A stretch of 64,000 nucleotides of DNA from Bradyrhizobium hipponense (GTDB taxonomy: Bacteria; Pseudomonadota; Alphaproteobacteria; Rhizobiales; Xanthobacteraceae): positions 1-64,000 of the forward strand of contig NZ_VSTH01000021.1 in assembly GCF_008123965.1 (NCBI RefSeq), given 5' to 3'. This document shows positions 56,893-64,000 of this stretch, piece after piece. The notes below the pieces were generated by a model. It made no database searches. It was not told the origin of the DNA and saw nothing but the letters and a program-made list of their open reading frames with translations. The number at the start of each line of letters is the position of its first letter. Position 1 is the stretch's first letter. A program made the position numbers and the translations under genes.

Positions 56893-56911
56893 ACCTTACG
56901 GAAACCTTACG
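56893..56911 (-). promoter_or_regulatory. 11-bp-spaced direct repeat upstream of the PQQ dehydrogenase
   Basis: ACCTTACG occurs at 56893-56900 and again at 56904-56911 (plus-strand reading), period 11 bp, about 120 bp before the dehydrogenase start. Such tandem same-face repeats are typical response-regulator sites. Confidence 0.45.
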
Positions 56912-57228
56912 ACCGTGTTTTCGGACTTGCGCCGAGGCGCCGGCGAAATTCCGCGACGCGAAGCAGCGCCGCCCTCGCGTGGCCGGGCGCCGCAGTTGTA
57001 GAGCGCGATGATTGCAATTGAATCCGGGATCACTTGCGGACCTATGTCGTCTTGGTCCCGGTCGAATCGGCAAGCGCTATTAGGGTAAGTTTGACGATAT
57101 CACGTCGCTCCGTTTCGGTGGCGTAATTCGGCACCGAAGTTCGGAACCTCGGGCTGCTCGGCCTGTTCTCTCCGCAATATCCTGCCCGGCACCGGGGCAG
57201 CGCGGCGGGACAAGAGGAGATGATGCAG

Positions 57229-57552
57229 ATGAACACGAAACGATCTGTTCTCGCTGCGTGCGCGATTCTGACGTTGAGCACCGGTGTTGCCATCGCGGGC
57301 CCATGCAACACTGGTAGCGCCAGCACCGATAAGGATGCCGGCTCCGGTCCGGTCACCGTTGGCTCGGCGCAATCGCAGAGTTCGTCGAGCGAGGCGAGCC
57401 AGCATCCGCCGACCAGCACGATGAATCGTGCCAGCGGCGGAGTGGCGGCATCGTCAGAAGATGCGCAGCGGCAGATGCAGAGCCAGCCGACCGCAGCGGA
57501 TCGGGCGGAAGGTGCGAAGTCCAGTCCGCAAGCTGCGGACAAGGATTGTTAA
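57229..57552 (+). CDS. Small exported Ser/Gln-rich protein
   Basis: The 107-residue product has a signal peptide (MNTKRSVLAACAILTLSTGV then AIA) and a mature part that is low in complexity (Ser, Gln, Ala), with GPCNTGSAS at its start and a C-terminal Cys. Three ATGs follow each other at 57220, 57223 and 57229. GAGGAG lies 9 bases before the last, which I prefer. Family unknown; similar exported proteins occur in Bradyrhizobium. Confidence 0.7.
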   Translation: MNTKRSVLAACAILTLSTGVAIAGPCNTGSASTDKDAGSGPVTVGSAQSQSSSSEASQHPPTSTMNRASGGVAASSEDAQRQMQSQPTAADRAEGAKSSPQAADKDC

Positions 57553-57618
57553 CGCGGCGGCCGCGCGTGAGTCGCGCGTGAGTCGAAATTCTGCGGCGGT
57601 GCATCGCACAAGATGCGG

Positions 57619-57653
57619 CTCTTGCCCGAGAGTGAACATCTCTTGTCCGAGAG
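57619..57653 (+). promoter_or_regulatory. 21-bp-spaced direct repeat upstream of pqqA
   Basis: CTCTTGCCCGAGAG (57619-57632) and CTCTTGTCCGAGAG (57640-57653) differ by one base and are two helical turns apart, about 125 bp before pqqA. Each is itself partly palindromic (CTCT...AGAG). A regulator binding both copies on one face is plausible. Confidence 0.5.
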
Positions 57654-57778
57654 AGAAGTGTCGGCATGAGAATTGCGAGAGATGCATTCTCGCCTTCGAT
57701 TCCAGACTTGCGCTGCACTTGGCGCAGCCCTAGGTTTCGGTCGCGCGATGTCGCGCTCTATCCCTTGGGAGACCCCGA

Positions 57779-57859
57779 ATGGCTTGGAAAGCTCCGAAGA
57801 TCGTGGAAGTGCCGGTCGGCATGGAAATCAACATGTACGCCTGCGCTTCGCGCAAGTAA
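57779..57859 (+). CDS. pqqA: PqqA, precursor peptide of the PQQ cofactor
   Basis: A 26-codon gene beginning MAWKAPKIVEV and containing the invariant Glu and Tyr in the E-I-N-M-Y core (Glu 16, Tyr 20), which are cross-linked and cut out to make pyrroloquinoline quinone. It ends A-S-R-K. Length and spacing of the two residues are exactly those of PqqA. GGGAG lies 8 bases upstream. The gene is followed by a long hairpin rather than pqqBCDE, so it stands alone amid PQQ-enzyme genes. It is easily missed because of its size. Confidence 0.93.
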   Translation: MAWKAPKIVEVPVGMEINMYACASRK

Positions 57860-57874
57860 GACCACCCGACGACC

Positions 57875-57914
57875 TGCCGCGGCTTCGATGGCAAACACCG
57901 TCGAAGCCGTGGCA
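57875..57914 (+). terminator. Long hairpin after pqqA
   Basis: TGCCGCGGCTTCGA (57875-57888) pairs with TCGAAGCCGTGGCA (57901-57914) with one G-U pair and a 12-base loop, 15 bp after the pqqA stop. There is no T tract; it may stabilise the short transcript or act with Rho. Confidence 0.6.
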
Positions 57915-58098
57915 GTGTTCGGACCGCTTTCGCCGCCGACATCGCCTTGTGCTCTCGCTAGCGGTCGATGCAAAGCCGCACCGGGTCGGGGCGCACTCTC
58001 CCTCCAAAATCTCATCCGCGCTCCGTCCGCAGTATGCTACGTTGACGGCGGTCAGCGTTGCTGCCGCATCAAGGCGGCGCGCGCCTTCGGGATACGGG

Positions 58099-58968
58099 AT
58101 GCGCGTCACAGCCTTGAGCTTTTGGATGGTGGTTGCGTGTAGCGTCGCACTTGCCCCGGCTCGCGCCGGCGCGGAAGAGGGCTTTGATACCGAGCACATC
58201 TTCGGCTTCATGATCGGCACCGATGTCGGCACTCCCGGCGAGCGTGAACTCCAGAGTGAGACGACCGGGCGCTTCGGCAAGGGCGGCGGGACCTACCGCG
58301 CGCTGTCGCAGGAGATCGAGATCGAGGTCGTGCCGCTGCCGAACTTCCGCATCGAGGTCGGCGGCACCACAACCTTGCACGACATCACCGGCGTCCCCGA
58401 CATTGACGATCGCCGCCAGCTCAACTTCCAGGGTGCCTCGCTCGACCTGCGCTATCGCCTGCTCGATCGCGAGCGCGCGCCGTTCGGACTGACCGTCGCC
58501 GCCGAGTTCCATGGTGACCGCATCGATGAGACCTCTGGCGCAAAGGGCCGGATGTACGGCACCGACCTCACGCTCGCCTTCGACCGCGAGCTCATCCCGA
58601 ATTTCGCCATCGGCGCACTCAACCTGATCTATCAGCCGGAATGGGCGCGCTTCGAGATAGCCGGGCAGTCCGAGAAGAGCTCCACCATCGGCGTGGCTTT
58701 TGCCGGCATGGCCCGCGTGCGTCCAAACATCCTGCTCGGCGGCGAGCTGCGTTACTTCCGCCAGTACGAGGGCATCGGTCTTGGCGAATTCGCGGGCCAG
58801 GCGCTGTTCGTCGGTCCCACCGCCTATTTCCAGCTGTCCGAACGCTCGCGGCTTACCTTGAGCTGGAGCATGCAGGCCTGGGGCCGCCCGACCGGATCAG
58901 CCGCCAATCTCGACCTCGTCAATTTCGAACGCCATCAGGCCAGGTTGGTGTTCGGTGTGAATTTCTAG
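58099..58968 (+). CDS. Outer-membrane beta-barrel-like protein
   Basis: The 289-residue protein has a signal peptide (MRVTALSFWMVVACSVALAP) and alternating amphipathic strands (EIEVVPLPNFRIEVGGTT, LTVAAEFHGD). It ends in RLVFGVNF, the C-terminal Phe typical of outer-membrane barrels. The ATG at 58099 has GGGATACGGG upstream; longer open frames in phase lack a leader. It could serve as a porin or assembly partner for the alcohol-oxidation cluster, but no function is known. Confidence 0.8.
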   Translation: MRVTALSFWMVVACSVALAPARAGAEEGFDTEHIFGFMIGTDVGTPGERELQSETTGRFGKGGGTYRALSQEIEIEVVPLPNFRIEVGGTTTLHDITGVPDIDDRRQLNFQGASLDLRYRLLDRERAPFGLTVAAEFHGDRIDETSGAKGRMYGTDLTLAFDRELIPNFAIGALNLIYQPEWARFEIAGQSEKSSTIGVAFAGMARVRPNILLGGELRYFRQYEGIGLGEFAGQALFVGPTAYFQLSERSRLTLSWSMQAWGRPTGSAANLDLVNFERHQARLVFGVNF

Positions 58969-59107
58969 GTTTGGCCGAACCTGTTGCCGCAAGCGGGAAA
59001 AGGAACGGAGACAGTTCCCCATTCCTCACGCCGGTTTGAAACTTCCGCTCGCCTTACACGTAGCCCTTTATGCTAATCTTGATTGCCCCTTGCGCGAGGA
59101 TGCCGGT

Positions 59108-59317
59108 ATGAACCCGATTGATCTGGTGGTCACTGTGTGCGCGGTGCTCTCGCCTGCGACCTGCGAGGAGCAGCATCTGGTGTTTTCCTATGCAGGGTCG
59201 CCGACGCAATGCGCCATGGCCGCGCCGCCATATATTGCGCAATGGATCGGCGAGCACCCGAAGTGGCATGCGGTGCGTTGGCGCTGTGAATACCCGCACC
59301 CGAATGACAAAGCGTGA
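59108..59317 (+). CDS. Small conserved hypothetical protein, Cys-rich
   Basis: The 69-residue product (MNPIDLVVTVCAVLSPATCE...) has four Cys residues and the aromatic tail WHAVRWRCEYPHP. A hydrophobic N-terminus suggests export, with two disulfides. I recognise similar short proteins in rhizobia but no function. GAGG precedes the ATG. It converges with the gene at 59328. Confidence 0.7.
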   Translation: MNPIDLVVTVCAVLSPATCEEQHLVFSYAGSPTQCAMAAPPYIAQWIGEHPKWHAVRWRCEYPHPNDKA

Positions 59318-59327
59318 TGCGTCGCTG

Positions 59328-59675
59328 CTACTTGGTGCAATCCTTCAAATCCTTGTCGGCGATCGAAAATACCGCATCGGCCCTGATCTCGATGTCGCGG
59401 ACGATGCACTGCCGTGAATTGGGATAGCTGACCTTGGCGTCGTAGCGGCCGGGTTCGGCGCCGGTGATCCGCAGCCGCTCGTCGTGGTCGACCTCCTTGT
59501 CCTTGTCGTTCAAGGTCTGGTTCGGACCCCAGTCGGTCTTGCCGGCCGGCGAGAGCTGAAACCCCGAGATCGTCTCGGTCGTCAGATTCCAGAGACGGAT
59601 GCCCTTGCCCTTGCTTTGCGCGGCGGCTTCGCCGGCAAACGCCAGCAACGCGATCAACACCGGACCCCAACGCAT
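59328..59675 (-). CDS. Small exported hypothetical protein
   Basis: The 115-residue product has a signal peptide (MRWGPVLIALLAFAGEAAAQ) and a mature domain starting GIRLWNLTTETISGFQLSPA, with two Cys near the end. The pattern of strands suggests a small beta sandwich; no family is named. It starts 25 bp after the pentapeptide gene and is probably co-transcribed. Confidence 0.75.
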   Translation of the reverse strand: MRWGPVLIALLAFAGEAAAQSKGKGIRLWNLTTETISGFQLSPAGKTDWGPNQTLNDKDKEVDHDERLRITGAEPGRYDAKVSYPNSRQCIVRDIEIRADAVFSIADKDLKDCTK

Positions 59676-59700
59676 CAAATCGTCCTCCCAAGCGGCGCCG

Positions 59701-60495
59701 TTATTGCTTGATCAGGCGCTCGCCGTTTTTTGCCTTGTCGAAATTCTTGGCGCGGTCAAGACCGATCGGTGCAATCAGCCTGGCGGATGTGAGATCGGCA
59801 CCCTCGAAATCGGTGTCGATGACGGTCGCCCCGGTCAGATCGGCACCGCCGAGCTGGGCGTTCCTGAGCGAAGCCCCGGTCAGGTCGGCTCCCGTGAGGG
59901 AGGCAAACTCGAGATCGACCCGCGACAGGTCGGCGTTGCGCGCGTTCAACCGTGCCAGATTGGCTGATCGCAGCACGGCGCGCATCAACCCCATCGACTG
60001 GTTGCGCATATCGGCGCCGAGATGCGCATCCGCGATCGACGCGCCGACCAGACTTGCGCCGCTGAGATCGGCCGCGATGCGCGCACCGGTCAGATCGGCG
60101 CCGTCGAGGCGAGCGCGTGCCATCTGCGACGCAAACAGATTGGCCCGCTTCAGGCTCGCGCCTGTCAGATCCGCATCCAGCAGCCATGCCTGATCGAGGA
60201 TCGCTCCATCAAGCCGGGCACCCGCGAGTTTCGTCTTGTTCAGCCGTGCCGCGCGGAGAATGGCGTCGGTCAGGTCAAGACCACTGAGATCGAGCCCCGA
60301 CAGCCGCTTGCCGGTCAAATCGGCAGGCGCGCCGGCGCTCGCTTTGGCCAGCATGGCCTCGACCTCCTGCCGGCTCATTTCAGCGGAGACCATGGCGGGT
60401 GACGTCAGATCGAGGCCGCGCATCATGTCCTGCGCGCGCGTCGTTGTCGCGAGCAGAGCGAGGCAAAGCGTCGTCAGGGCGAATGTTCGCGTCAT
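59701..60495 (-). CDS. Exported pentapeptide-repeat protein
   Basis: The 264-residue protein has a signal peptide (MTRTFALTTLCLALLATTTR) and, from about residue 60, more than 25 A(D/N)LxxA-type pentapeptides (LSGLDLSGLDLTDAILRAAR, DLTGASLRNAQLGGADLTGA) that form a right-handed quadrilateral helix. As I recall, pentapeptide proteins also occur beside PQQ alcohol dehydrogenase genes in pseudomonads, so a role in that periplasmic system is possible. GGAG lies 7 bases before the ATG. Confidence 0.9.
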   Translation of the reverse strand: MTRTFALTTLCLALLATTTRAQDMMRGLDLTSPAMVSAEMSRQEVEAMLAKASAGAPADLTGKRLSGLDLSGLDLTDAILRAARLNKTKLAGARLDGAILDQAWLLDADLTGASLKRANLFASQMARARLDGADLTGARIAADLSGASLVGASIADAHLGADMRNQSMGLMRAVLRSANLARLNARNADLSRVDLEFASLTGADLTGASLRNAQLGGADLTGATVIDTDFEGADLTSARLIAPIGLDRAKNFDKAKNGERLIKQ

Positions 60496-60542
60496 CAGCA
60501 GACTCCGCTGCGGCTAGTCTAGCACACCTGCCGCACGGCTGC

Positions 60543-61304
60543 CTATGAGACATCCGGCCCGGCGTCATCGTCGCCCTGTTCACCCTGGACTTGCCGCGCA
60601 AGCCCAGCCTTGATCGCTGCAATCGCGGCGTCGCCGCGCGCCTCGCGCGCGATGGCAATGGGCACCTCGGCCAGAATGCGCGCCGGGCGCGGCGACAGGA
60701 AGAACAGTCGATCGCCGAGACGCACCGCGTCGTCGATGCTGTGAGTGACGAGCAGCGTCATCACCGGGCGGCTTGCGACCAGCGTCGCGATCTCGTCGCG
60801 CAGGCGGCCTGAAAGGGCGTCGTCGAGCGAGGCGAGGGGCTCGTCGAGCACGAGCAGATCGGGCTCGACCGCAAATGCGCGGGCCAGCGCGACGCGGCGG
60901 GCAAGCCCCAGCGACAATTCGCCGGGAAAGTGGCTGCGATGCGCCTCCAGCTCCAGGATTCTGAACAGCTCCGACAACTTCGCATCGCTGATATTGGGCG
61001 CGGCGAGACGCACGTTCTGCTCGACCGAGCGCCACGGCAACAGCCGCGGCTCCTGGAACACCATCCCAATCCGCGCCTCCGGCGGCCGCGCGACCTGTCC
61101 GGCGAAGTCGCGATCGAGCCCGAGGATGATGCGCAGCATCGTGCTCTTGCCGCAGCCGGACGGACCGATCAGCACCCCGACCTCGCCCGATTGAAGCGCA
61201 AACTTGATCGGTGCCAGCACCTCGTGCGTTCCGCCCGCGGCACTCCTGAACGTCTTGCCTGTAATACCGACCTCAAGCCGCACGGGGCCGCCACCTGTTT
61301 GCAT
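60543..61304 (-). CDS. ABC transporter ATP-binding protein with altered signature
   Basis: The 253-residue ATPase has Walker A GPSGCGKST, Walker B LLVLDEPLASLD and VTHSIDDA. The signature LSGGQ is changed to LSLGLARR. It is otherwise of the SsuB/TauB type. Its ATG lies within the end of the permease gene (32-bp overlap). The two upstream genes encode the permease and binding protein. Confidence 0.9.
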   Translation of the reverse strand: MQTGGGPVRLEVGITGKTFRSAAGGTHEVLAPIKFALQSGEVGVLIGPSGCGKSTMLRIILGLDRDFAGQVARPPEARIGMVFQEPRLLPWRSVEQNVRLAAPNISDAKLSELFRILELEAHRSHFPGELSLGLARRVALARAFAVEPDLLVLDEPLASLDDALSGRLRDEIATLVASRPVMTLLVTHSIDDAVRLGDRLFFLSPRPARILAEVPIAIAREARGDAAIAAIKAGLARQVQGEQGDDDAGPDVS

Positions 61305-62010
61305 GGGCTTCGAACGGCTGCACCAGTGCTGTCTCGATCACGAGCACGACGGCGGCAAACGTCAGGGAATAGGCGAGCAGCCGCGGTGTGTCGAACAGCT
61401 GGAACGCGACCCCGATCTCGAAGCCGACGCCGTTCGGTCGCCCCAAAAGCTCGGCGACCAGCACGATCTTCCACACCAGCGACAGTCCGGAACGTGCGGA
61501 GGCAGCGACATAGGGCGCAAGCTGTGGCAGCACGACATGACGGAACGCGCGCCAGCGCGGCATTGCGAACACGCTCGCCATCTCGTCCAGCGAGCGGTCG
61601 AGCGCGCGGGTGCCTTCGCGCAAGGTGACAACCGCGGTCGGCAGCTTGTTGATGGCGATCGCCGCGATCGCAGCCGCTTCGGTCAGGCCCGCCCAGATAT
61701 AGGCGAGCACGATCACCACCAGTGCTGGCAGGTTCAAGAGCAGGATCAGCCAGGGATCGCCGAGCCGATCGGCGAGCTTCACCCGGCCCATCAGATAGCC
61801 GATGGCACTGCCGAGCGACATCGCCAGCACGAAGGCGAGCGCGACCCGCGCGAGCGTGGCGCCGAGATGCAGGAACAGTGCGCCGCTCGCGGCTTCCGCG
61901 ATCATGACGTCGAGCACGGCGGGCGGGGAGGGCAGCTTTGCACCGCCGACGAACAGCGCGGCGGTCCACCAGACGGCGAGGAACAGGGCAAACGAAACCA
62001 GACGCAGCAC
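61273..62010 (-). CDS. ABC transporter permease, NitT/TauT type
   Basis: The 245-residue permease has about six membrane helices and the loop REGTRALDRSLDEMASVFAM of the SsuC family. The GTG at 62010 is chosen: it has GGAG 6 bases upstream, sits 1 bp after the binding-protein stop, and brings the first helix (LVSFALFLAVWWTAALFVGG) to the N-terminus. The longer open frame overlaps the binding-protein gene and is not credible. Confidence 0.9.
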   Translation of the reverse strand: MLRLVSFALFLAVWWTAALFVGGAKLPSPPAVLDVMIAEAASGALFLHLGATLARVALAFVLAMSLGSAIGYLMGRVKLADRLGDPWLILLLNLPALVVIVLAYIWAGLTEAAAIAAIAINKLPTAVVTLREGTRALDRSLDEMASVFAMPRWRAFRHVVLPQLAPYVAASARSGLSLVWKIVLVAELLGRPNGVGFEIGVAFQLFDTPRLLAYSLTFAAVVLVIETALVQPFEAHANRWRPRAA

Positions 62011-62011
62011 C

Positions 62012-62995
62012 TCAATCTCCGGGAACTGCGTGATAGAAGGTGCCCGGATCGAGTTCGGCCGCGGGCCCAACCAAATCACGGCCGCCGGTCTCGGCCAGCA
62101 CGCGGTAGAGCACGCGCGCATCGGCCTCCTCGTCAGCGATGCTCCGCCGCGGAATGCCGTCGCGATAGCGCTCGCGGTAGGTCTTGAGCACGGCCGGATC
62201 GGTGGTCCCGGTGAGCGGCGCGATCTTCTCCCAGGCTGCATCTGACGTGACCAGCAGCTGCTTGGCCTTGCGGGTCATCGCAATGAAACGCGCCACCGCC
62301 TCGCGATGGCTGGCCGCCCAGCTCTCGTCGAAGACATAGCCGACTGCGGAGACCGCGCCCTTGGCGCCGAGCTTCGGCAAAATGTCCTCGATGCCGGCGA
62401 GGCGCCGGAAGCCCTTGGCCTCCAATTGTGCGCAGAAATTCCAGAAGTTGAGGCTCGCATCCATCTCGCCGTCGAGTGCCTTCGCGGCGATCAGGGGCGG
62501 CGCGCCATAGGCTATGGTTGCCTCCGACTTCAGGTCGATGCCGTCCTGCTTCATCCGCGCTTGCAGCAGCAGCCAGCTCTTGTCGATCGGGCCGCCGCCG
62601 ACGCCGAGCTTGCGTCCCTTGAGGTCGGCGAGGGTCTTGATCGGCGACGCCGCCGGCACCATGACCGCACCGAGGGCGCTGGAATAGGGATAGAAGGTCA
62701 GCTTGGCGCCGAGCGCGCGCTCGCGCGACACCCAGAGCCAGTCCGACAGCATGATGTTGGCATTGCCGGCGCGCAGCGCGATCTTGCCGGCCTCGGGACT
62801 CGCAAGCTCGGTGACCTCGAGCGAGAGGTCGGCCTCCTTGTCGAGCCCATTGGCGCGGATCGTGGCCAGCTCCCAGGAGAATGTTCCGGTCTTCTGCACC
62901 GCAAGGCGGATCGCATCCGCAGCACGGCCGGTTGCGACCTGCGTCAGCGCCAGCGTCATCGCGAGCGCCAATGTTCGACCAAGAAGTCTCGTCAC
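62012..62995 (-). CDS. ABC transporter substrate-binding protein, NMT1-type
   Basis: The 327-residue protein has a signal peptide (TRLLGRTLALAMTLALTQVA) and an NMT1-like fold: IRLAVQKTGTFSWELATIR, LKGRKLGVGGGPIDKSWLLL. Ligand unknown. In PQQ-dehydrogenase regions such proteins have been described as associated with the cluster. The GTG at 62995 is preferred because the leader is then N-terminal. It is the first gene of a three-gene operon. Confidence 0.88.
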   Translation of the reverse strand: MTRLLGRTLALAMTLALTQVATGRAADAIRLAVQKTGTFSWELATIRANGLDKEADLSLEVTELASPEAGKIALRAGNANIMLSDWLWVSRERALGAKLTFYPYSSALGAVMVPAASPIKTLADLKGRKLGVGGGPIDKSWLLLQARMKQDGIDLKSEATIAYGAPPLIAAKALDGEMDASLNFWNFCAQLEAKGFRRLAGIEDILPKLGAKGAVSAVGYVFDESWAASHREAVARFIAMTRKAKQLLVTSDAAWEKIAPLTGTTDPAVLKTYRERYRDGIPRRSIADEEADARVLYRVLAETGGRDLVGPAAELDPGTFYHAVPGD

Positions 62996-63078
62996 CTTGT
63001 GAGCCGTTTCCTCGAAGGAGTACTTTTCAGGACAATACGCATAGCATAGCTTTGATCGCAACCAGCGGGAGGACGCGC

Positions 63079-63438
63079 ATGAATCTGGCGGGACAGCTAC
63101 GACCGATTGTCGCCGCATTGGCGGCGCTGGCGGCGACCGCGTGCGTGGCGCGAGCCGACGAGGTCAATGATTATCCGACCTCGGCGCGTGCCGAATACGT
63201 CTATGGCTGCATGAAAGCCAATGGCGAGAGCCGGCAGTCGATCGAGCAATGTTCCTGCTCGATCGACGTGGTGGCCTCGATCGTCCCCTATGAGCGCTAC
63301 GTCACCGCGGAAACCGCGCTCAGCATGTCCCAGGTGCGCGGCAATCTCGGCACGCAGTTTCGCACCTCGGAGCAGGCGAACTCGGCAGTGAATGATCTCA
63401 GGCGCGCGCAGGCGGAAGCCGAGGTGAGGTGCTTCTAG
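63079..63438 (+). CDS. Small exported Cys-containing protein
   Basis: The 119-residue product has a signal peptide (RPIVAALAALAATACVARA) and a mature domain with ARAEYVYGCMKANGESRQSI, QCSCSID and a C-terminal EVRCF, four Cys in all. The pattern is known to me from small periplasmic proteins adjacent to PQQ-dependent dehydrogenases, but I cannot name a family with certainty. GGGAGG precedes the ATG. It diverges from the ABC operon. Confidence 0.8.
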   Translation: MNLAGQLRPIVAALAALAATACVARADEVNDYPTSARAEYVYGCMKANGESRQSIEQCSCSIDVVASIVPYERYVTAETALSMSQVRGNLGTQFRTSEQANSAVNDLRRAQAEAEVRCF

Positions 63439-63473
63439 CCATCGACGTTAGCCGGACGCGCGAACGGTGCTGT

Positions 63474-63621
63474 CCCTTCTCCCCTTGTGGGAGAAGGTGG
63501 CGCGAAGCGCCGGATGAGGGGTCGCTTCCGCAAACTCAACCGTGAGAGAAGCACGTGGATAGAACCCCTCACCCGTCTCGCCGCTACGCGGCGATCCACC
63601 CTCTCCCACAAGGGGAGAGGG
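63474..63621. repeat. Palindromic intergenic repeat (CTCCCCTTGTGGGAG family)
   Basis: A 148-bp inverted repeat with arms CCCTTCTCCCCTTGTGGGAG and CTCCCACAAGGGGAGAGGG, and inner arms around GGATGAGGGG / CCCCTCACCC. It is highly typical of intergenic repeats in Bradyrhizobium. It lies between two convergent genes. Confidence 0.85.
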
Positions 63622-63640
63622 AAATTCAGCGCGAGGGTCA

Positions 63641-64000
63641 CTACGTCCCCGGCTTCTCCACGTCCCACTCGTTGCGGAACACATGTCCGTCCGTATCCTT
63701 GGCTTCCGCGCGGAAACGCTTGGCGCCGTTGGAGACATAGGTGAAGCGCAGATTAGGATCTTCCGAGATCGAGATGCCGCCCTCCATCCCGAGTACAAGG
63801 CTGTCGTCCTGCGTCAGCTTGAGCTGGTTGACGAAGAAGGCCGGGATATAGAGCTGCGTGACCTGGTCCATCTGAAGGCCGGAATTGTTAGGATGGCCGA
63901 TCATGATCTGCGCTTCGCGGATGTGGCTGGCCGGCGCAGCCTCACGCGCGAACTGCCGATAGCGCATCTGGCCGAGCCGGCTCGTGGCTTCCTCGGCGTT
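63641..64000 (-). CDS. SoxYZ-like carrier protein, C-terminal part (partial)
   Basis: The reading frame is open to the window edge, so only the last 119 residues are visible. MIGHPNNSGLQMDQVTQLYI followed by PAFFVNQLKL is a SoxZ-like half, ending in FRNEWDVEKPGT. It matches the fused SoxYZ-like carrier found in quinoprotein-dehydrogenase clusters. The visible part has no Cys carrier motif, which would lie in the SoxY half upstream. Its presence indicates that the PQQ cluster extends beyond the window. Confidence 0.85.
   Translation of the reverse strand, partial: NAEEATSRLGQMRYRQFAREAAPASHIREAQIMIGHPNNSGLQMDQVTQLYIPAFFVNQLKLTQDDSLVLGMEGGISISEDPNLRFTYVSNGAKRFRAEAKDTDGHVFRNEWDVEKPGT

Noticed and set aside
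55236-57011. 591-codon plus-strand open frame opposite the third PQQ dehydrogenase
   Set aside because: Antisense shadow; no signal, motif or ribosome site.
1-64000. CRISPR arrays, tRNA or rRNA genes, integrase and attachment site
   Set aside because: No regularly spaced repeats, no cloverleaf with GGTTCRANTCC arm noticed by eye, no integrase; a tRNA search program would be needed to exclude them fully.
41040-64000. Lanthanide uptake genes (lanmodulin-like EF-hand protein, lut-type TonB receptor), mxaF, pqqBCDE
   Set aside because: Looked for because of the lanthanide enzymes; no EF-hand protein, complete TonB receptor or further pqq gene is visible in the window.

Overview
The window looks like a chromosomal segment of an alphaproteobacterium of the Bradyrhizobium type. 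It is GC-rich, many genes start with GTG or TTG behind GGAGG-like ribosome sites, several intergenic palindromes resemble families I know from Bradyrhizobium genomes, and the gene content (XoxF methanol oxidation, hut genes, NitT/TauT ABC systems, many small exported proteins) fits. This assignment is inference; no rRNA or other marker gene is present.

Layout. 1-9 kb is accessory: a decayed ABC-substrate-binding remnant, a LuxR-type response regulator facing a MASE1 hybrid histidine kinase, gene-poor DNA with small hypothetical genes, a damaged IS66 element and a remnant of a large ATPase regulator. 9-24 kb holds exported alpha/beta hydrolases (epoxide-hydrolase type), a VOC protein, a small HWE-like kinase, an enoyl-CoA hydratase-like protein, OsmC, MsrA and an MFS transporter, with two paralogous 947-residue regulators (winged helix plus STAND-like ATPase plus helical repeats). 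Five genes or operons here carry the same 26-bp direct-repeat site, always oriented with the gene: a candidate undescribed regulon. 24-35.5 kb is histidine catabolism: hutC-hutF diverging from hutI-hutH-hutU around a perfect 20-bp palindrome, with hutFC followed by a NitT/TauT ABC transporter, an M20 amidohydrolase and a phosphoribosyltransferase. 35.5-41 kb is mixed: a TonB-plug-only fragment, an acidic 39-residue-repeat protein, convergent tupA/tupB (tungstate), a 3-hydroxyacyl-CoA dehydrogenase and a truncated haemoglobin.

41-64 kb is devoted to periplasmic alcohol and aldehyde oxidation. It has three different PQQ dehydrogenases, all with the acidic D-x-D signature of lanthanide enzymes. 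They are (i) a Rieske protein plus a PQQ enzyme lacking the usual Cys-Cys disulfide, (ii) xoxF-xoxG followed by frmA and gfa, giving methanol to formaldehyde to S-formylglutathione, with a divergent AraC regulator, and (iii) a PQQ enzyme, cytochrome c and XoxJ-like binding protein. A molybdenum aldehyde oxidoreductase pair lies between (i) and (ii). At 57.8 kb is a 26-codon pqqA, the precursor peptide of PQQ, with no other pqq gene beside it. The right end has a barrel-like outer membrane protein, a pentapeptide-repeat protein, a second NitT/TauT-type ABC system, and the C-terminus of a SoxYZ-like carrier of the kind associated with quinoprotein dehydrogenases, so the PQQ cluster probably continues past the window.
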